Below are positions 26,301 to 38,420 of a stretch of 64,000 nt of DNA, piece by piece. The first letter of the stretch is position 1. Every line of letters starts with the position of its first letter. This DNA is from Polydactylus sextarius (Eukaryota; Chordata; Actinopteri; Polynemidae). Both the position numbers and the translations under genes were made by a program. The stretch lies in the NCBI GenBank assembly GCA_016801845.1, contig CM028912.1, positions 6,137,501-6,201,500 of the forward strand. The letters run 5' to 3'. Under the pieces are notes generated by a model. It did not search any database and was not told the origin of the DNA. It saw only the letters and a list, made by a program, of their open reading frames with translations.

Positions 26301-27200
26301 TTCTTTATCATCTGTGCTGCTCCATTCGCCAGCCATCGTCTTTACAAAACAGGAGGAGGCCTCTTCCTCACATCTGGTGAGACTTTGAAATAGTTCAACT
26401 AATTCTGTCTTATTAGGTTTTTCATTAAACTTAATTCTGACCGGAATTTCAGGTGGATTTTATATTAAAAACAAAAACGTTACAAAAAAAATTACATTAC
26501 CAGAGATTAAACCAGAGTTTCCAACCTTTTTCTGACCTATCATCACATTTCAGGTGTCAATTAGTTTCCACTGAAGAACCATTTCTTCTCTAAAATCCTC
26601 TAATGGTCAAATTAGTGTTTGAGGCTCAAAAAGTAAAAACCTACACATTTACAAGCAGACAACTAATACAGTTGTTTGAGTGTAAATAAAGACTTTAAAA
26701 TGAGCTCTACCTTGACAAGGATCAATAAAATTCTGCGTCCACAATAATGCATCAGTATTGATGATCTGATATAAGCATCTATATTAATAAATCACCTACG
26801 TAGACTGTTTTTTTTTTTTTTTTTTTTTAAAAGTAGCTTTGATTTAAAAACTTTAGGTCACTTCAGCTGATGATCTGTCTGTTTCTCGATGTTGGTCGGG
26901 TTTGCTTGTCTAAAGTATATCTCTGACTTTCAGTCTCACACTTCTGTTTGTGTCGTTCTTCTCTGTGCACCAGGTGTTTTCCTGCTGTGTGTGGTTGTGA
27001 TGTACGTCTTGTGGATTCAGGTGTTGGATGTGGTTCCGGTCTACGTAGACCACCAGCGTTCAGTCTTGTGTCCAGACTTCCAGCTGTCTCTCACCTACGG
27101 TTTGTCCTTCATGTTTGCCCCCGTTGGCATCTTCTTCTGCCTTCTGGCCGGTCTCCTCTTCCTCCTCATTGGCCGAACCGTCCAGATTCACTACCACTGA
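23314..27200 (+). CDS. tmem182: transmembrane protein 182, 5 coding exons, two apparent frameshifts
   Basis: Exons: 23314-23471, 24894-25026, 26047-26145, 26240-26376, 26974-27200, all with GT-AG borders. The protein is a four-pass membrane protein of the claudin/PMP22-like class, known for muscle expression. Recognisable segments in order are MKLSVALF, AGLFGALAAVFILLSFGTDY, YHEGFFWRCSFGG, TNQPHSKVCMHAYLFPFP, YRGFWSIFMLIGVAAVV, FIICAAPFASHRLYKTGGG, VMYVLWIQVLD and APVGIFFCLLAGLLFLLIG, ending VQIHYH. Exon 1 is one base short of keeping MKLSVALF in frame with AGLFGAL (T-run 23335-23339). Exon 4 is one base short between ..AAVVLGG and FIICAAP (about 26300-26303). Without these the product would be about 251 residues (human 229). 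It may be a decaying gene or carry sequencing errors. The identity is firm; coding status is uncertain. Confidence 0.85.
26520..26730 (+). mobile_element. possible degraded element in tmem182 intron 4
   Basis: The phrase CCAGAGTTTCCAACCTTTTT resembles the start of common teleost hAT-like repeats. A long T-run lies at 26811-26828. No ends or duplications were found, so this is tentative. Confidence 0.2.
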
Positions 27201-27305
27201 TGTTATTTATGATTTTTAGATTTTTTTTTTTTTAATCAGCAGATCTTTGACATTTCATCTGCCTTGTAAAAGCAAGAGTCTGCAGATTCTGTGTGGCAGC
27301 TCTGT

Positions 27306-27311
27306 AATAAA
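27306..27311 (+). terminator. tmem182: poly(A) signal AATAAA of tmem182
   Basis: Canonical hexamer about 105 bp after the tmem182 stop codon, followed by a GT-rich stretch. Confidence 0.6.
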
Positions 27312-29245
27312 AATGATCTGACAGGTGTGGACACTTTGTTACGGGATAAAAACTTTGCAGCCATTGTTGAGCTCTGACACGTCATCAATACAGTTATGTT
27401 TTCTCAGTAGGTATTTGACTATATTAACACCCAACCTCATCACATGAAGTATAAAAGCCTGTGGTGTTTAACAAATGAAAAAAAAAAAAAAAAAAAACAC
27501 AAAAAAAATTGAATGTTGATGAAGAAGATTGTTGTTTTTTGAAGCTTTCTTTTTTGTTTGTTTGCACAATAAAACAGAATGTTCCCTGGATGAAACATAA
27601 TTAAATTATATATTTTACTGTATAGTGTTTTTAAAACTAGATAGAGACAAAATATATTATAAATCTAGAGATAAAAATATGAAGCTTTTATGAAATGATC
27701 ATACATTTTATGTATATAGCACAACAAAATAACACAGCAACCTTTTGTGTTTGAAGTTTAAAAGGTAGAGTTAATAATATATATATATATTTTTATCAGT
27801 AAATCCCATGAAAAAAACTAAAACCTTTAATAAGTTTCTCAATATTTTCCACCTTCTCGTCTTTGTCAGCTGCTCTCTGCACCAAACCCATTTATCTGCT
27901 CTGAAAATGTAAATCAACGCTGTAGCAAATTTATGTTTTTAATAGATTTTGAGATTCTATTGCACACATGAATAAACCATAAGATTCACGGTTTATTTTT
28001 GTTTTTTCATGGGATTTTTTGAAACTAACAAAAATACTGAATAATTATAAAAACTTATCCTGTAATATCATGCTTAATATTTCCTGCTTTTTTCTGCAGT
28101 ATTTAACTGTTTCTGTACATATATCCCTATTTTTTAGGGGGTCCTATTGTTCCAGTTTGACTCACTTATTGGTTCAACATCTTTTATTCTGTTTATAAGA
28201 AAAGCCTGAAGCATGACGTACTTTTTAAATGCTGCTTTTATGTTTATAATTTTATGTGTTTGTTGTTTTACCATCAGTCCATTTTGTCTGTGAGCTGTTA
28301 AAGTCGTGTGTGGTGAGATTCTGACTTTTTTCCTGCAATTTGTTTGCAAATAAAGTGACACGGTGATGATAAGTTTTAACGTCTGAAAGTCTGAAGAGGT
28401 CAACAGGTCAAAACACTATCATCGGGAAATTTTGCACAATCTGAACAGAACAGACCAATTAGGAGAACAAACACCTTTTCCATGCCTCTTTTTAGTCGTA
28501 GTTTGAACCATTTTTTATGAAACATGATCAATTTAGCAAATGTTTAGAGTCAATCTGAACACCACAAGATGGCACTGTTGTCTCAATTGATTTAAACATC
28601 AACTTAACACTCTGAGAGGCCCAGAAATCCCATTTTGCTTATCTTGAGACTATGTGGAGTGTATGTGGTGTTGCATTTAATCACAACTTCAGAGGTAGGG
28701 ACTGTAGATGAAAGAATTCACACCTTGGCTGACAGACGGATGGTAATTTCACTCATGAATGGAGCATTTGATCAGGATCTGAATGGACTCCTGTGTCGAT
28801 TCTCATGTGTCTGTATAAAACTCTATAATATACTTATCATACATAAGAAAATACATCTTCCATTTGCCTTAGAAAGCAGGAGCGAGTGACACCACGTAAG
28901 ACACTGATTACTTTGTGAGATTGACTCTGGCTTCACTCTAGACTCGTGTGATCAAGATTCACGCCTCCAAATTTGTGAATTTTTTTTTTTTTTTTTTTTT
29001 TTTATCACTGTCCGTGTGAGAGTGGCCACACCGAGGTAAACCACTGCACGTCACGACATGAGGCCACAGAGGTTGTCAGATGCTAATAAACTGTAAGATA
29101 AGATCAGAGGATTTGTCCTGTTTCAGGTTGGAACCGTCCTTTCAGCCTCTAGAAAAGAGATTTCTTATCTGGTGGACTTCCTGGTTTAAATGAAATCCTA
29201 ATAAGATAAAAACATGTTTAATCATTTCTCTATCCACATCCTAGT

Positions 29246-29248
<3 letters not shown>

Positions 29249-29318
<70 letters not shown>
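29249..29318. repeat. (GT)n microsatellite
   Basis: GT run with a short TATATA interruption near 29288-29294. Confidence 0.95.
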
Positions 29319-29779
29319 AGCGTGTGAGAAAGCGAGCGAGGCAGAGGGTGAGAGAGGTTTAATGCAGGTGAGGAGTGAGCCACCTCCAGAGGAAGCCTAG
29401 GCCTTGCAGTCAGTAATGTCATCAGAGTGGGAGTCCCAGCTGAATTCAGCACTGTTCTGCATGATTGCCCATGATAATTGTGTGTTGATAGGGAGCGCCG
29501 GAGATGGAGTATAATTTCCACCGAGAGATTCCTAAACAAATACCTGTGCTCAGCAGAGGGATGGAGTGCAGCAGGAGGTGAGGAGGAGAATAGCGGATGA
29601 GGAGAGATAGAGGATGAGAGGGTAACAGTTCCAGAAGAAGACGACACGGAGGAGGAGGAGGAGGAGAAGGAGGAGCGACAGGAAGCAGCAGTCTCACTGC
29701 AGGACCTTATAGTCTGCAACCAAAACAAGACACTGCAAGATACTGGCCTTTAAAAAATAATATAAGGGGGAAAATCTGC

Positions 29780-30115
29780 AGAAAATAGGACAGAAACAAC
29801 AGAATTATTGGAACTATCAGAACAAAACATAGTAATAAAACAAAAAACAACAGTAGAGAAAAGAATATGATAGAACAGAACAGAGGTAAATAAAACAGAA
29901 GAACGTGATAAAACAGACAAGAACTGAGCAGGACGTCATGAATCAGAGAAGAACAGGATATTATACAACAGAAGAGAACAGGACATAACACTATAGAATG
30001 AAATAGTACAGTACAGTACAGTACAGTGCTGAATAAAACACAAGAACAGAACAGAGAGAAGAATGTAATTCAATATAATTTAATTCAATAGAACAGATCA
30101 CTTACAGTCAATACT
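29780..30115. repeat. low-complexity ACAGAA-rich tract
   Basis: Degenerate tandem-like tract built from phrases such as ACAGAAC, AGAACAG and ATAAAACAG, with a short GTACA repeat at 30008-30027. Minus-strand open frames through it are artefacts of composition. Confidence 0.6.
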
Positions 30116-30994
30116 CCTGTCAGTGATTTGTCATTTTGCAACAGATCTTCACAGTTTACTCAAATACAATAAAACCCAATGAAAAAAAACAACCAAAAAG
30201 TAAAACTGTCAATAGTAAATGATAAACAATAAAATAACAAAAACTATAGTGTTGACGATTCACACCATTTTTTTTTCAGACAGACTTTAAATAATAATAA
30301 GTGTCTGATATGATTCTTCCCTACTCTGTCTCAGTATTTATATTTTACAGTTTTATTTCCTGAAGTTTGACCGTTGGACACAAGATGTCTCTTACTTCTT
30401 AGTGTCTGTGCACTGGAGGCTTCACATTGGTGTAAAATCATACTTTTATGTACAGTACATGTTTTAGACTGATATCTAAGACGAGAACATACAAACTTTC
30501 ACCTTTTGTCACAGTTTTAGTCAAGATTTGAAGGACAGCACTGAACACATACGTTTAATTTAAAGAGGGTTTTTCCAGTGTTTGGGCGCCGTGACACCAT
30601 AGGATGAATAATCTTTATTTTGAAGTCTAGACTGCGGAGGTTCTTAACAAGCTCTGAGGTTTAGATGCCCAGACGTACACAAGGACTAATGTCCTATATA
30701 CCGTGTACCTCTAAAGCGGAAGAAAATTTATTTTATGTATTTAAAAGTAGAAAAACAAAAGTATACAATTATGTCATCTTCGTCCGTCCGTCCACAGAGA
30801 CACAGAGAGACGCTGCCGGACGTGTTGAAGTCCTTCACTCGTCTGGTCGAGAAAAGATGATAAGTTCGACTCTCAGTCAACACTTGTATATTTAACCTTG
30901 AGGGAGGTTTAAGTTAATTGGAAGACACTCTCTGCCTGAGTGCTCTCACCTCATGGCTCGTAGTGCAGTTATCATAGCTTATCTTCCAAATGTA

Positions 30995-31260
30995 TCATAA
31001 TCCCACATGACATGCAAGTCAGATTTCATTTAAATCTGATTACTTTCAACTCTCAGAAAAAGCAAAGTATTTGAATTGCATGAACAATATGGCAAGTCAT
31101 ATTACACGCTGCTTTCCTCTTTAGAGATAGTTTTACATAATTTCCCATTCGTTTTGAAATAATGAATAGACAATGGGCTGTATAATTGTGAGAATTTACA
31201 ATTCAGAGGACTACGTCGTATAATCACCATGCATAATTTAGAGAGTAGAGCGCATAGGTC
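30995..31260. promoter_or_regulatory. candidate conserved regulatory block 1
   Basis: Complex non-repetitive AT-rich sequence with paired motifs such as CAGATTTCATTTAAATCTG (an inverted repeat around ATTTAAAT) and SOX-like AACAAT and ACAATGG. This is typical of developmental enhancers near POU/SOX loci. Conservation cannot be tested here. Confidence 0.28.
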
Positions 31261-32169
31261 ACCGGTGGCAGTGCCACAAAAAGTAACTCAGGTCTTCAAA
31301 CAAATAGTTGAAAATCAACACTTTTATTGTCGCTCAGCTTGAAAAAGCTTTGATGAGGAAACATATTCCTCTAACACGATTGAAGAAACATAAAGAAGGA
31401 CAAGCAGGGTATCCAATTATCTGCATCTTTCATATATTTTCTTTTCAGCAGTGAGATTGTACCGGTAGAGTCTATAAGTTCAGAGGAGCTCACTGATGTG
31501 TAAAGAGGCCCTGGATGTATAAAAATGCCTATTACGCTGGTTGGCCAGTGACAACTACACATGTAGTGAGTGGATCCTTTCTGCCCCTCCAACATCCTCT
31601 GGCCTCACACCTCAGTTTGTGCATATAAATTACATTCCAAAGTGTGTATGGATAGCCCTTGTTCATACTCAAGGTCTCTTGTTTCAAAGGGATGCTAATG
31701 TCTTTCACAGAGAAACTCCTCTCAGCCGCCTGCTTTTAACTGCCAGGGCAACTGTGTAGGAGATGATTGGAACTCTTCAACCATCTCTCCCCTTGAATAT
31801 TCACACTTTTTTTTTTTTTTTTAATGGCACATATACTGTATATAACCGTACTATAAAAATAAAAAATAAAAAAAATCCTAAGCAAAAAGCAAAAAGAAAG
31901 ATTTATGAGAAGATTATTTCAATTCAAGGCGTTTCATGTGCTTTGTTAAAACTTCTATATAAAAAAAATCCCCAAACACTTCTGTAGGTGTGTGTTAACT
32001 GTTAAATAAACCAGTCAAATCTTTCAGTGCTGACATTTTACATGTTTTTGGAAAGATCCATACTGTGCTTAGCCCCCACAACTACTGACAAATTTCTCAA
32101 GTTTTTAAATTCTTTCTTTGGGGTTGCCATGTTTCAACAACGAGCACTTCAGCGTCTTATTTGGGTTTA

Positions 32170-32420
32170 GCTCCCCCTCGAGCAACTAATTAATGCTACA
32201 GTACAAACAGCCGTTGGATTTGGTCATGAATATTCAAATATACCGCCTGCATATCATTTCTTATGCAGTGTTGTATCACAGAGCGTTGGTGAGGCAGGCG
32301 TCAGGGGTTCGGAGCCATTTGAGGTTTTTCTGTATCGTTCTTATCTGCCCCCCGATCTGAACAGCAAGAACTGTCCCCACCTTCACTCGACAAAGTGAAA
32401 CAAAGTTAACAAGGTGTCGT
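32170..32420. promoter_or_regulatory. candidate conserved regulatory block 2
   Basis: Contains CAACTAATTAATGC, TTTGGTCATGAATATTCAAAT and GCATATCATTTCTTATGCAG in sequence of high complexity flanked by plain AT-rich DNA. TAATTA cores suit homeodomain factors. Inferred from texture only. Confidence 0.3.
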
Positions 32421-32999
32421 GCTGAAAGTGACATGACACACTTGTCATTATTTTGTCACTGTCTGATTTTCCTGACTTTTACTGTCTTATTTTATTGGTA
32501 CAGTTTTTTGTTTCATTTTTTGTCTTTGTTTACATGACATTTGTATTTTTTTTTTCCCAGAATCATAAAATCAATTATTTATAACACGGTAAACATTAAG
32601 GTAAACATTTTAAACTTAACCTTTTTCATAATAACTAAACTGTAAAACACATTTTTGGAAAGGTTATAATTTTCTCAGCAAAATATGCAAGTGACTAATC
32701 ATGTAAATAAATAGTCAGTATTTATTTGCATAAAGTGTCAATTAATTTACACCATGATTTTAAGCTTTAATGATTTCCGAATATATAAGCGCCTAATAAA
32801 TTTATTCATTTAGCATTTTCACTTCAACAAAAAAAACATTTAACATTTTTTATATCCATACTCATGAACTAAAAAGTATAGTAGATCAGATAATCTATAT
32901 ATAATGAATAAAAAACATATTTTTCTGTCTATATTTTCAGTCACAGGTTTATTTTTTGCTACTTTAAACTCTTATTCTTCACGTCTCCTAAACACAACA

Positions 33000-33330
33000 G
33001 AAAAATTTGCTTATCCATGCTACTGAACCACAACCACGCATGTTTATTTATGCCATTTTACGAGGGGCATTGTCATATTTGTTAGTCTTAAACATGTCAA
33101 CATGTAGAAAAATAAACAGGCACAAGCACTATTTACCATATTTAATAGAAACCAATATACAATTCTAATGTAACTATTCAAATGATTCCTGCTCCCTTTG
33201 TCTCACTCTTCATGTGAATTCATAAGATTTGCTTAATATGCAACCTCACTTCATTAGAGTAACATTTATGAAAATGATGTATTATGTATTGAAATCACAG
33301 CAAAGCAAACGCGGGCCTATTATTAACACT
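33000..33330. promoter_or_regulatory. candidate conserved regulatory block 3
   Basis: Dense with unique motifs: CCACAACCACGCATG, GGCATTGTCATATTTG, TTTGCTTAATATGCAACC (POU-like ATATGCAA) and AACATTTATGAAAATGATG. Low in simple repeats compared with both flanks. Confidence 0.32.
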
Positions 33331-34084
33331 TGAACTACATCTGTACAGACATTAGAGTCACGTCGCCTCGGTATTTGCAGAGGTGACATCCCGTTCTAAA
33401 GTTACAAGAGCACAACCAGACTTTGTTGAGTTCGAGATTTGTGCAAAAAAAAAAAAAAAACTCACAACAGCACTGACAAGAACAGGAAATCTCTCAGTGG
33501 CTTGAGGTAATATATGTACACTGCAGTAATATGGCTCTGATTAAGGGAAGGGATACTCTAAAAGTAGTGAAGAAACAAGTAGAAAAAGAGGCTGAAACTA
33601 TAAAGAAAAAGGTTAATTTCACATTGTTGCAGCTGCAATAATTAAAAAAAAATTATACCTGAAAATCTTTTTGGTATTTCAAATTTTCGTAAATTTGAAA
33701 TATACGGTAAAGTTTTTTCACACACAAGCAACAAAGCTGACACAGAAGTACAGCATGAATGTTAAATGAGAGACACACACTCAGAAACGCACCACAATCG
33801 AAGACAAAAGAAAAGAAACTGAAATACAGAAACAAAAGAAAAGTCTGTTCAGATACAGACTCAAAGCTTTACCTGCCGGTTTCCTTTGAAATGTTGCAGC
33901 AGTTCAGACGACAAACAATCCTTTTTTTTTTTTTAATCTTTTTGTCCCCTCTTTTTTGGCTGAACTTTCAAATTAAAGCCTAATGTAAAGAAAAGTAATT
34001 TAATAGTCCTTTTAATTCAGCTGTGTAACCAACACGCTTCATGTGTGTCCTCGTCCTGTGGCTCCTTCTGAGCTTTTATACCAG

Positions 34085-34330
34085 TTTCAACTTGCAAAAT
34101 TTATACCTTTGACCCCGAGTAGGGCTGACATTCCTTGAAAGTAAAATCCCGTGTGTGCAGAGTGCGGCGTTTGGCTTTGCAATGGTAAAAATGGACTTTG
34201 TATTAATTGAAGTATAATGATATCCCCAGCTCTGATGCTTGAGAATGAGGGAAGCAGTGAATAATGTATCTCCATGCAGATGATAAATGAATATGTTCAT
34301 ATATTAATTTATACATTTGAATTACAATCT
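34085..34330. promoter_or_regulatory. candidate conserved regulatory block 4
   Basis: Contains ACCTTTGACCCC (nuclear-receptor-like), GGCTTTGCAATGG and TTGTATTAATTGAAG in complex sequence just upstream of a microsatellite-rich tract. Confidence 0.27.
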
Positions 34331-34625
34331 GGCCTCTTAATATTTATATTTTTTGAGTTTATCATTAAATCTATTCTCTGACACACACGTTCAACTTATT
34401 ATTTCATCTTTCATAGCACAAGACTGCTACAATTTTTTACACTTTTCACTCTGTCCTTTACTTTTTAACGTTTGTGTGTGTTTACAACCTTATGTGCAAC
34501 TCTTTCACCGAGTCTCTTTCTTTTATGTTTTTCCTCTCACAGTTTCTTTTTTGTTCATACTCGTAGAAGAAAAACGCCCGATAAACAGACTGCAAAAGTT
34601 TTGCAAAGTTTTACAAAAGTAAAAA

Positions 34626-34664
34626 AGAAAAAAAGAAAGAAAGAAAGAAAGAAAGAAAGAGGAA
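34626..34664. repeat. (AAAG)n microsatellite
   Basis: Purine tract of AAAG units, read directly. Confidence 0.9.
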
Positions 34665-34915
34665 GGAAATGCCAGCTGTTAGAGACAGTGAGACAGTGGC
34701 GGGGCTGCAGGCAGTTGAAGTCACACGCCGAAGGGACCATACGACGTCTGGTAAATGTTACCGTTGATAAATAAACATTATTTAAAAGATCTGTCAGCCC
34801 TTGTTAGAACGTAGCCGTGGTTCATTTGTTTCACTGCTCTGAGGGTATAAGGAATATTTAATCACTCCTCTGAATGACATGAATAATCACTGATACTGTT
34901 TTCTCCAAGCCATCA

Positions 34916-34918
<3 letters not shown>

Positions 34919-34973
<55 letters not shown>
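34919..34973. repeat. (CA)n microsatellite
   Basis: About 27 perfect CA units. Confidence 0.95.
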
Positions 34974-34975
<2 letters not shown>

Positions 34976-36451
34976 GTAGTGATTTGTATGCTCATGTATA
35001 AGATTTAAATATAAACAATTTCAAATTGAAAAACACTGCAAAGCTTAAATGTCACATGAATTATAATCAGCACAATGTATTGTAACACTTATTGTTCATG
35101 TTCAAGCTAAAACTGTAACCTAGTGACTCATCAACACTTCACACTGTTTCTGGTTTCAGAAAGTTACATTTGATACATTTACAACCTTAACAACTAGCTG
35201 ATATTATATTATTATTAAAAAAATTAAGAATAGTATCTTATAAAAAGACACAGGGTATTTTGTATTTTCCGTCAACATGACCTGATAAAACTGAACGGTG
35301 CAAAAACCGTCATATAGAAGAGGTTAAAAGGAAATGAGATTGAAAGAAAACATGACATAAATGTGTATCCTCGAGCAGATTTACATAGTGAACCCACTCC
35401 TCTTCAGACACTGTTGTTCTTATTATACTACTTTCTAGTCCACTTGGAGTTTGTTTGATCTACATGAACATTTGGCACGGTTGTAGTGTAGTGACTCACA
35501 ATAAATTGGAGGATCTGTACAGAGCGTCGAGCCTCTGATGATCAAGTGTACTTGAAACTATGAAACTATAACAAAAGCTCTATTCTATCGACTTGGATAT
35601 TTACCAAGTAAGAAAAGATGTTTCATTAATACAGTTTGTTGGAAATGTTTAAAATCATTTGAATAAATAGTAATAATATCTCTCTAATATCACTCTGCAG
35701 TATATCTCAGTTGAATTAAACTACCTGGTGGACACAGACTTTATCATCTTAAAAACACTCTGTAATGCTCTCTAAAGTTGGCAATAAACAGTGTAAGTTA
35801 AGTAGTAAGTAAAGTAAATACTGGGCTTGTACTTATCAGTTGGAAACAAACATGATTTCTTGTTTCTGATATTAGCTGTAAAAGTCCAAAGAAAATAATG
35901 ATTTTTTTCCCCTCACACTAAAATGACCTATTATGGCTGGTTGCAAGTTGTTCTGCATCTTTAATGAAATCATTTCTCAGAGATTTTTATTGTGGATAAT
36001 CCCCAGTTTCCTAAGCTTCAGAGCTCATAGACTAAACTGGAGATATTTCCGTCCGTGTCAACAATGTAAAGAAAAACATCATAAACGACTCTGCGGGGAT
36101 GATAAACACATTTAGGTACTTTGCTGCTCTATTTGTATGAAACAACATCTCTGTTTGCATCAGCCTGTGTCTGTGCATTCGCCTGTGAGTGACCTCGGTC
36201 CAGACCCTCCCGTGCCCCTCCACGCTCGGCAGAAGATGTCATGCTCGTCTCTGTTGCCCACTGGCACACAGGACACCTGCTTGTTGGCATGGTGACATCT
36301 GGGCCGCTGGGACGAGCAGAGGGGCATCTGTTCAGAGTGGGGCTGAACGGGTTGCCCTTAGCAACAGGCTTCAGAGTACACCTTGGCATCTGCCCATACA
36401 GTATAGTGGATAAATGAGGAGGGTTTTCATGCTAACAGGCTTTTCATTAAC

Positions 36452-36601
<150 letters not shown>

Positions 36602-37544
36602 TTTGTTGCCCTGCTAATTTATGATCCCACTCTTACACCCCACTGTGGACTAAAATCATGAGGACAATAATTTAAATAATGATCATTGAATGTCGACATA
36701 ATGTGACGTATCTGTCAGTCAGTCAAACTCCAAAGTTGTTGCCTGAGACTTGGAAACACCCACCAGAATTTTTTTTTTTTTTTTTTTTTTTTTTTTGCAT
36801 GTGTTGTGAAAAGATGCTCATTCTGCATCTCCCTGTGGCTCCTCTCTTTCCTTCCTTTTGAACTCGTCCTTTCCTGTCTTTTCGTCTTTTGTGCTTTTAA
36901 CGACTTGTTTTGCAACCTTAGACTTTGAAGACCATATTGTCTCATTTTACTTTTTATTTCATCTCATTTTGGAACCAACGCTACTGTCATTGCAGATTTT
37001 TCTTAGATTGATCAGAGGAGAACATATACATTGGAATTTTACATTAAAAATATTCTCCGACCTTATTAGTCATGATGTTTTTTTTTTTTCTTCTGTCATC
37101 TTTTTTTGGCAATTTATACACAAATGTGGTTATGTGGTCATGTGGATCTAATCAAGTAAAAGTCCATCAGAATATGAATAAATGAATATTTATTCATTTT
37201 GTTAAGTTTGAAGGTGCGTCACACGCAGTTTCTCCTTTTTTAACCTTCACTACCTGTAAATGCTTAAGTAGCATTTTATTCCGTGGGAATACATTTTCTC
37301 AGACTGAGTTTAATATCTTTTTTTGCATTATGTGCCACAATGATGGATTGTCCTGATTGTAGATCGCAGCGTTGACAAGACAGGAAGGGTGAAGAAGCAG
37401 GATAAACCGTCATTTTGGTGGCGTTTGTCCAGCTACACAGACCTATCAACGCGGGACAATAAATCTTCTGAATGCATATTTAACACTGAATCAATGTACA
37501 CTGTAGCTTGAAGGTTAACCTGCAATTTTTTTTGTTATTCATAT

Positions 37545-37690
37545 GCAGCCTGCCTGACATGGCAGCATTTGTCCATTCACAGCACTTACTCATGGTTCAC
37601 TGATTATCTGTGAGTTACTGTAAAAAGGAAATTAAATGCTCATCTGAGGTGTCTCTCGTCTCTGAAACATTAATAGTGAACGTCTCCATC
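37545..37690. promoter_or_regulatory. candidate conserved regulatory block 5
   Basis: Unique-looking sequence with TGCCTGACATGGCAGCATTTG, GGAAATTAAATGCTCATC and CATTAATAG between T-rich tracts. Inferred from motif texture only. Confidence 0.25.
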
Positions 37691-38224
37691 TGTGATTAAA
37701 AAAATGAAAATCATCAGAAAATCATCTAAATAACTAAAAGCTAACGAAATGATAAATGCAGCAGGAGTCAACAGAGATATTGTATTTTTTGTTATTTTTA
37801 TTTTCTTCTTCTTCTTCTTCATGTCAAAACCTCAAGCCTACATTACCCACAATGCAGCTGGGCAGCTGTAAGTCAATCACTTCCAGCTTTCAAGCAGTTT
37901 GAATGTGTTATGCTAGTAGCAGCTAATGAGGCCTACAGGTGAAAACCTCAACCATCAGATATGAGAATCCTACCACAAAGAGTCTGGTAAGTTTACTAAA
38001 CTCTAACTTTCTAACTTGTAGTCATCAGTGTTACATTCATCACATTACATCACGGGTCAGTTTATTTAAAACAAGCCACACACAGGAAAGGATCAGGTAT
38101 TGTGTTGCCCAAAACCTTCAAAAAAAAAAAAAAAAAAAAAAAGCATTGATATTAAAAAAAAGCTTTCAGGCTGACAAGGGAACATTGTTGTAGTCTTGTC
38201 TTGTCTGGGGTCTTGTCTTGGGAT

Positions 38225-38420
38225 TATGAGTCCCTGTTCTGTTAACAAGGTGCTGTGGCTATGAATCAGAGCTCCTAATGACTTAAAGAGGATATCAGCT
38301 ATGGCTCGTTTGCTGAACAGCACAGGAGCACAGCGCTATGACTTTCTACTTTAATTAGGGACCGGCTAAAACACAGCTCCCTGTGGTCCCGACACATTAC
38401 CAATACTCGTGTGCTCTGGG
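38225..38420. promoter_or_regulatory. candidate conserved regulatory block 6
   Basis: Contains GAGCTCCTAATGACTTAAAG and TCTACTTTAATTAGGGACC in complex sequence next to a poly(A) run (38120-38142). TAATTA-type cores are visible. Tentative. Confidence 0.27.
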
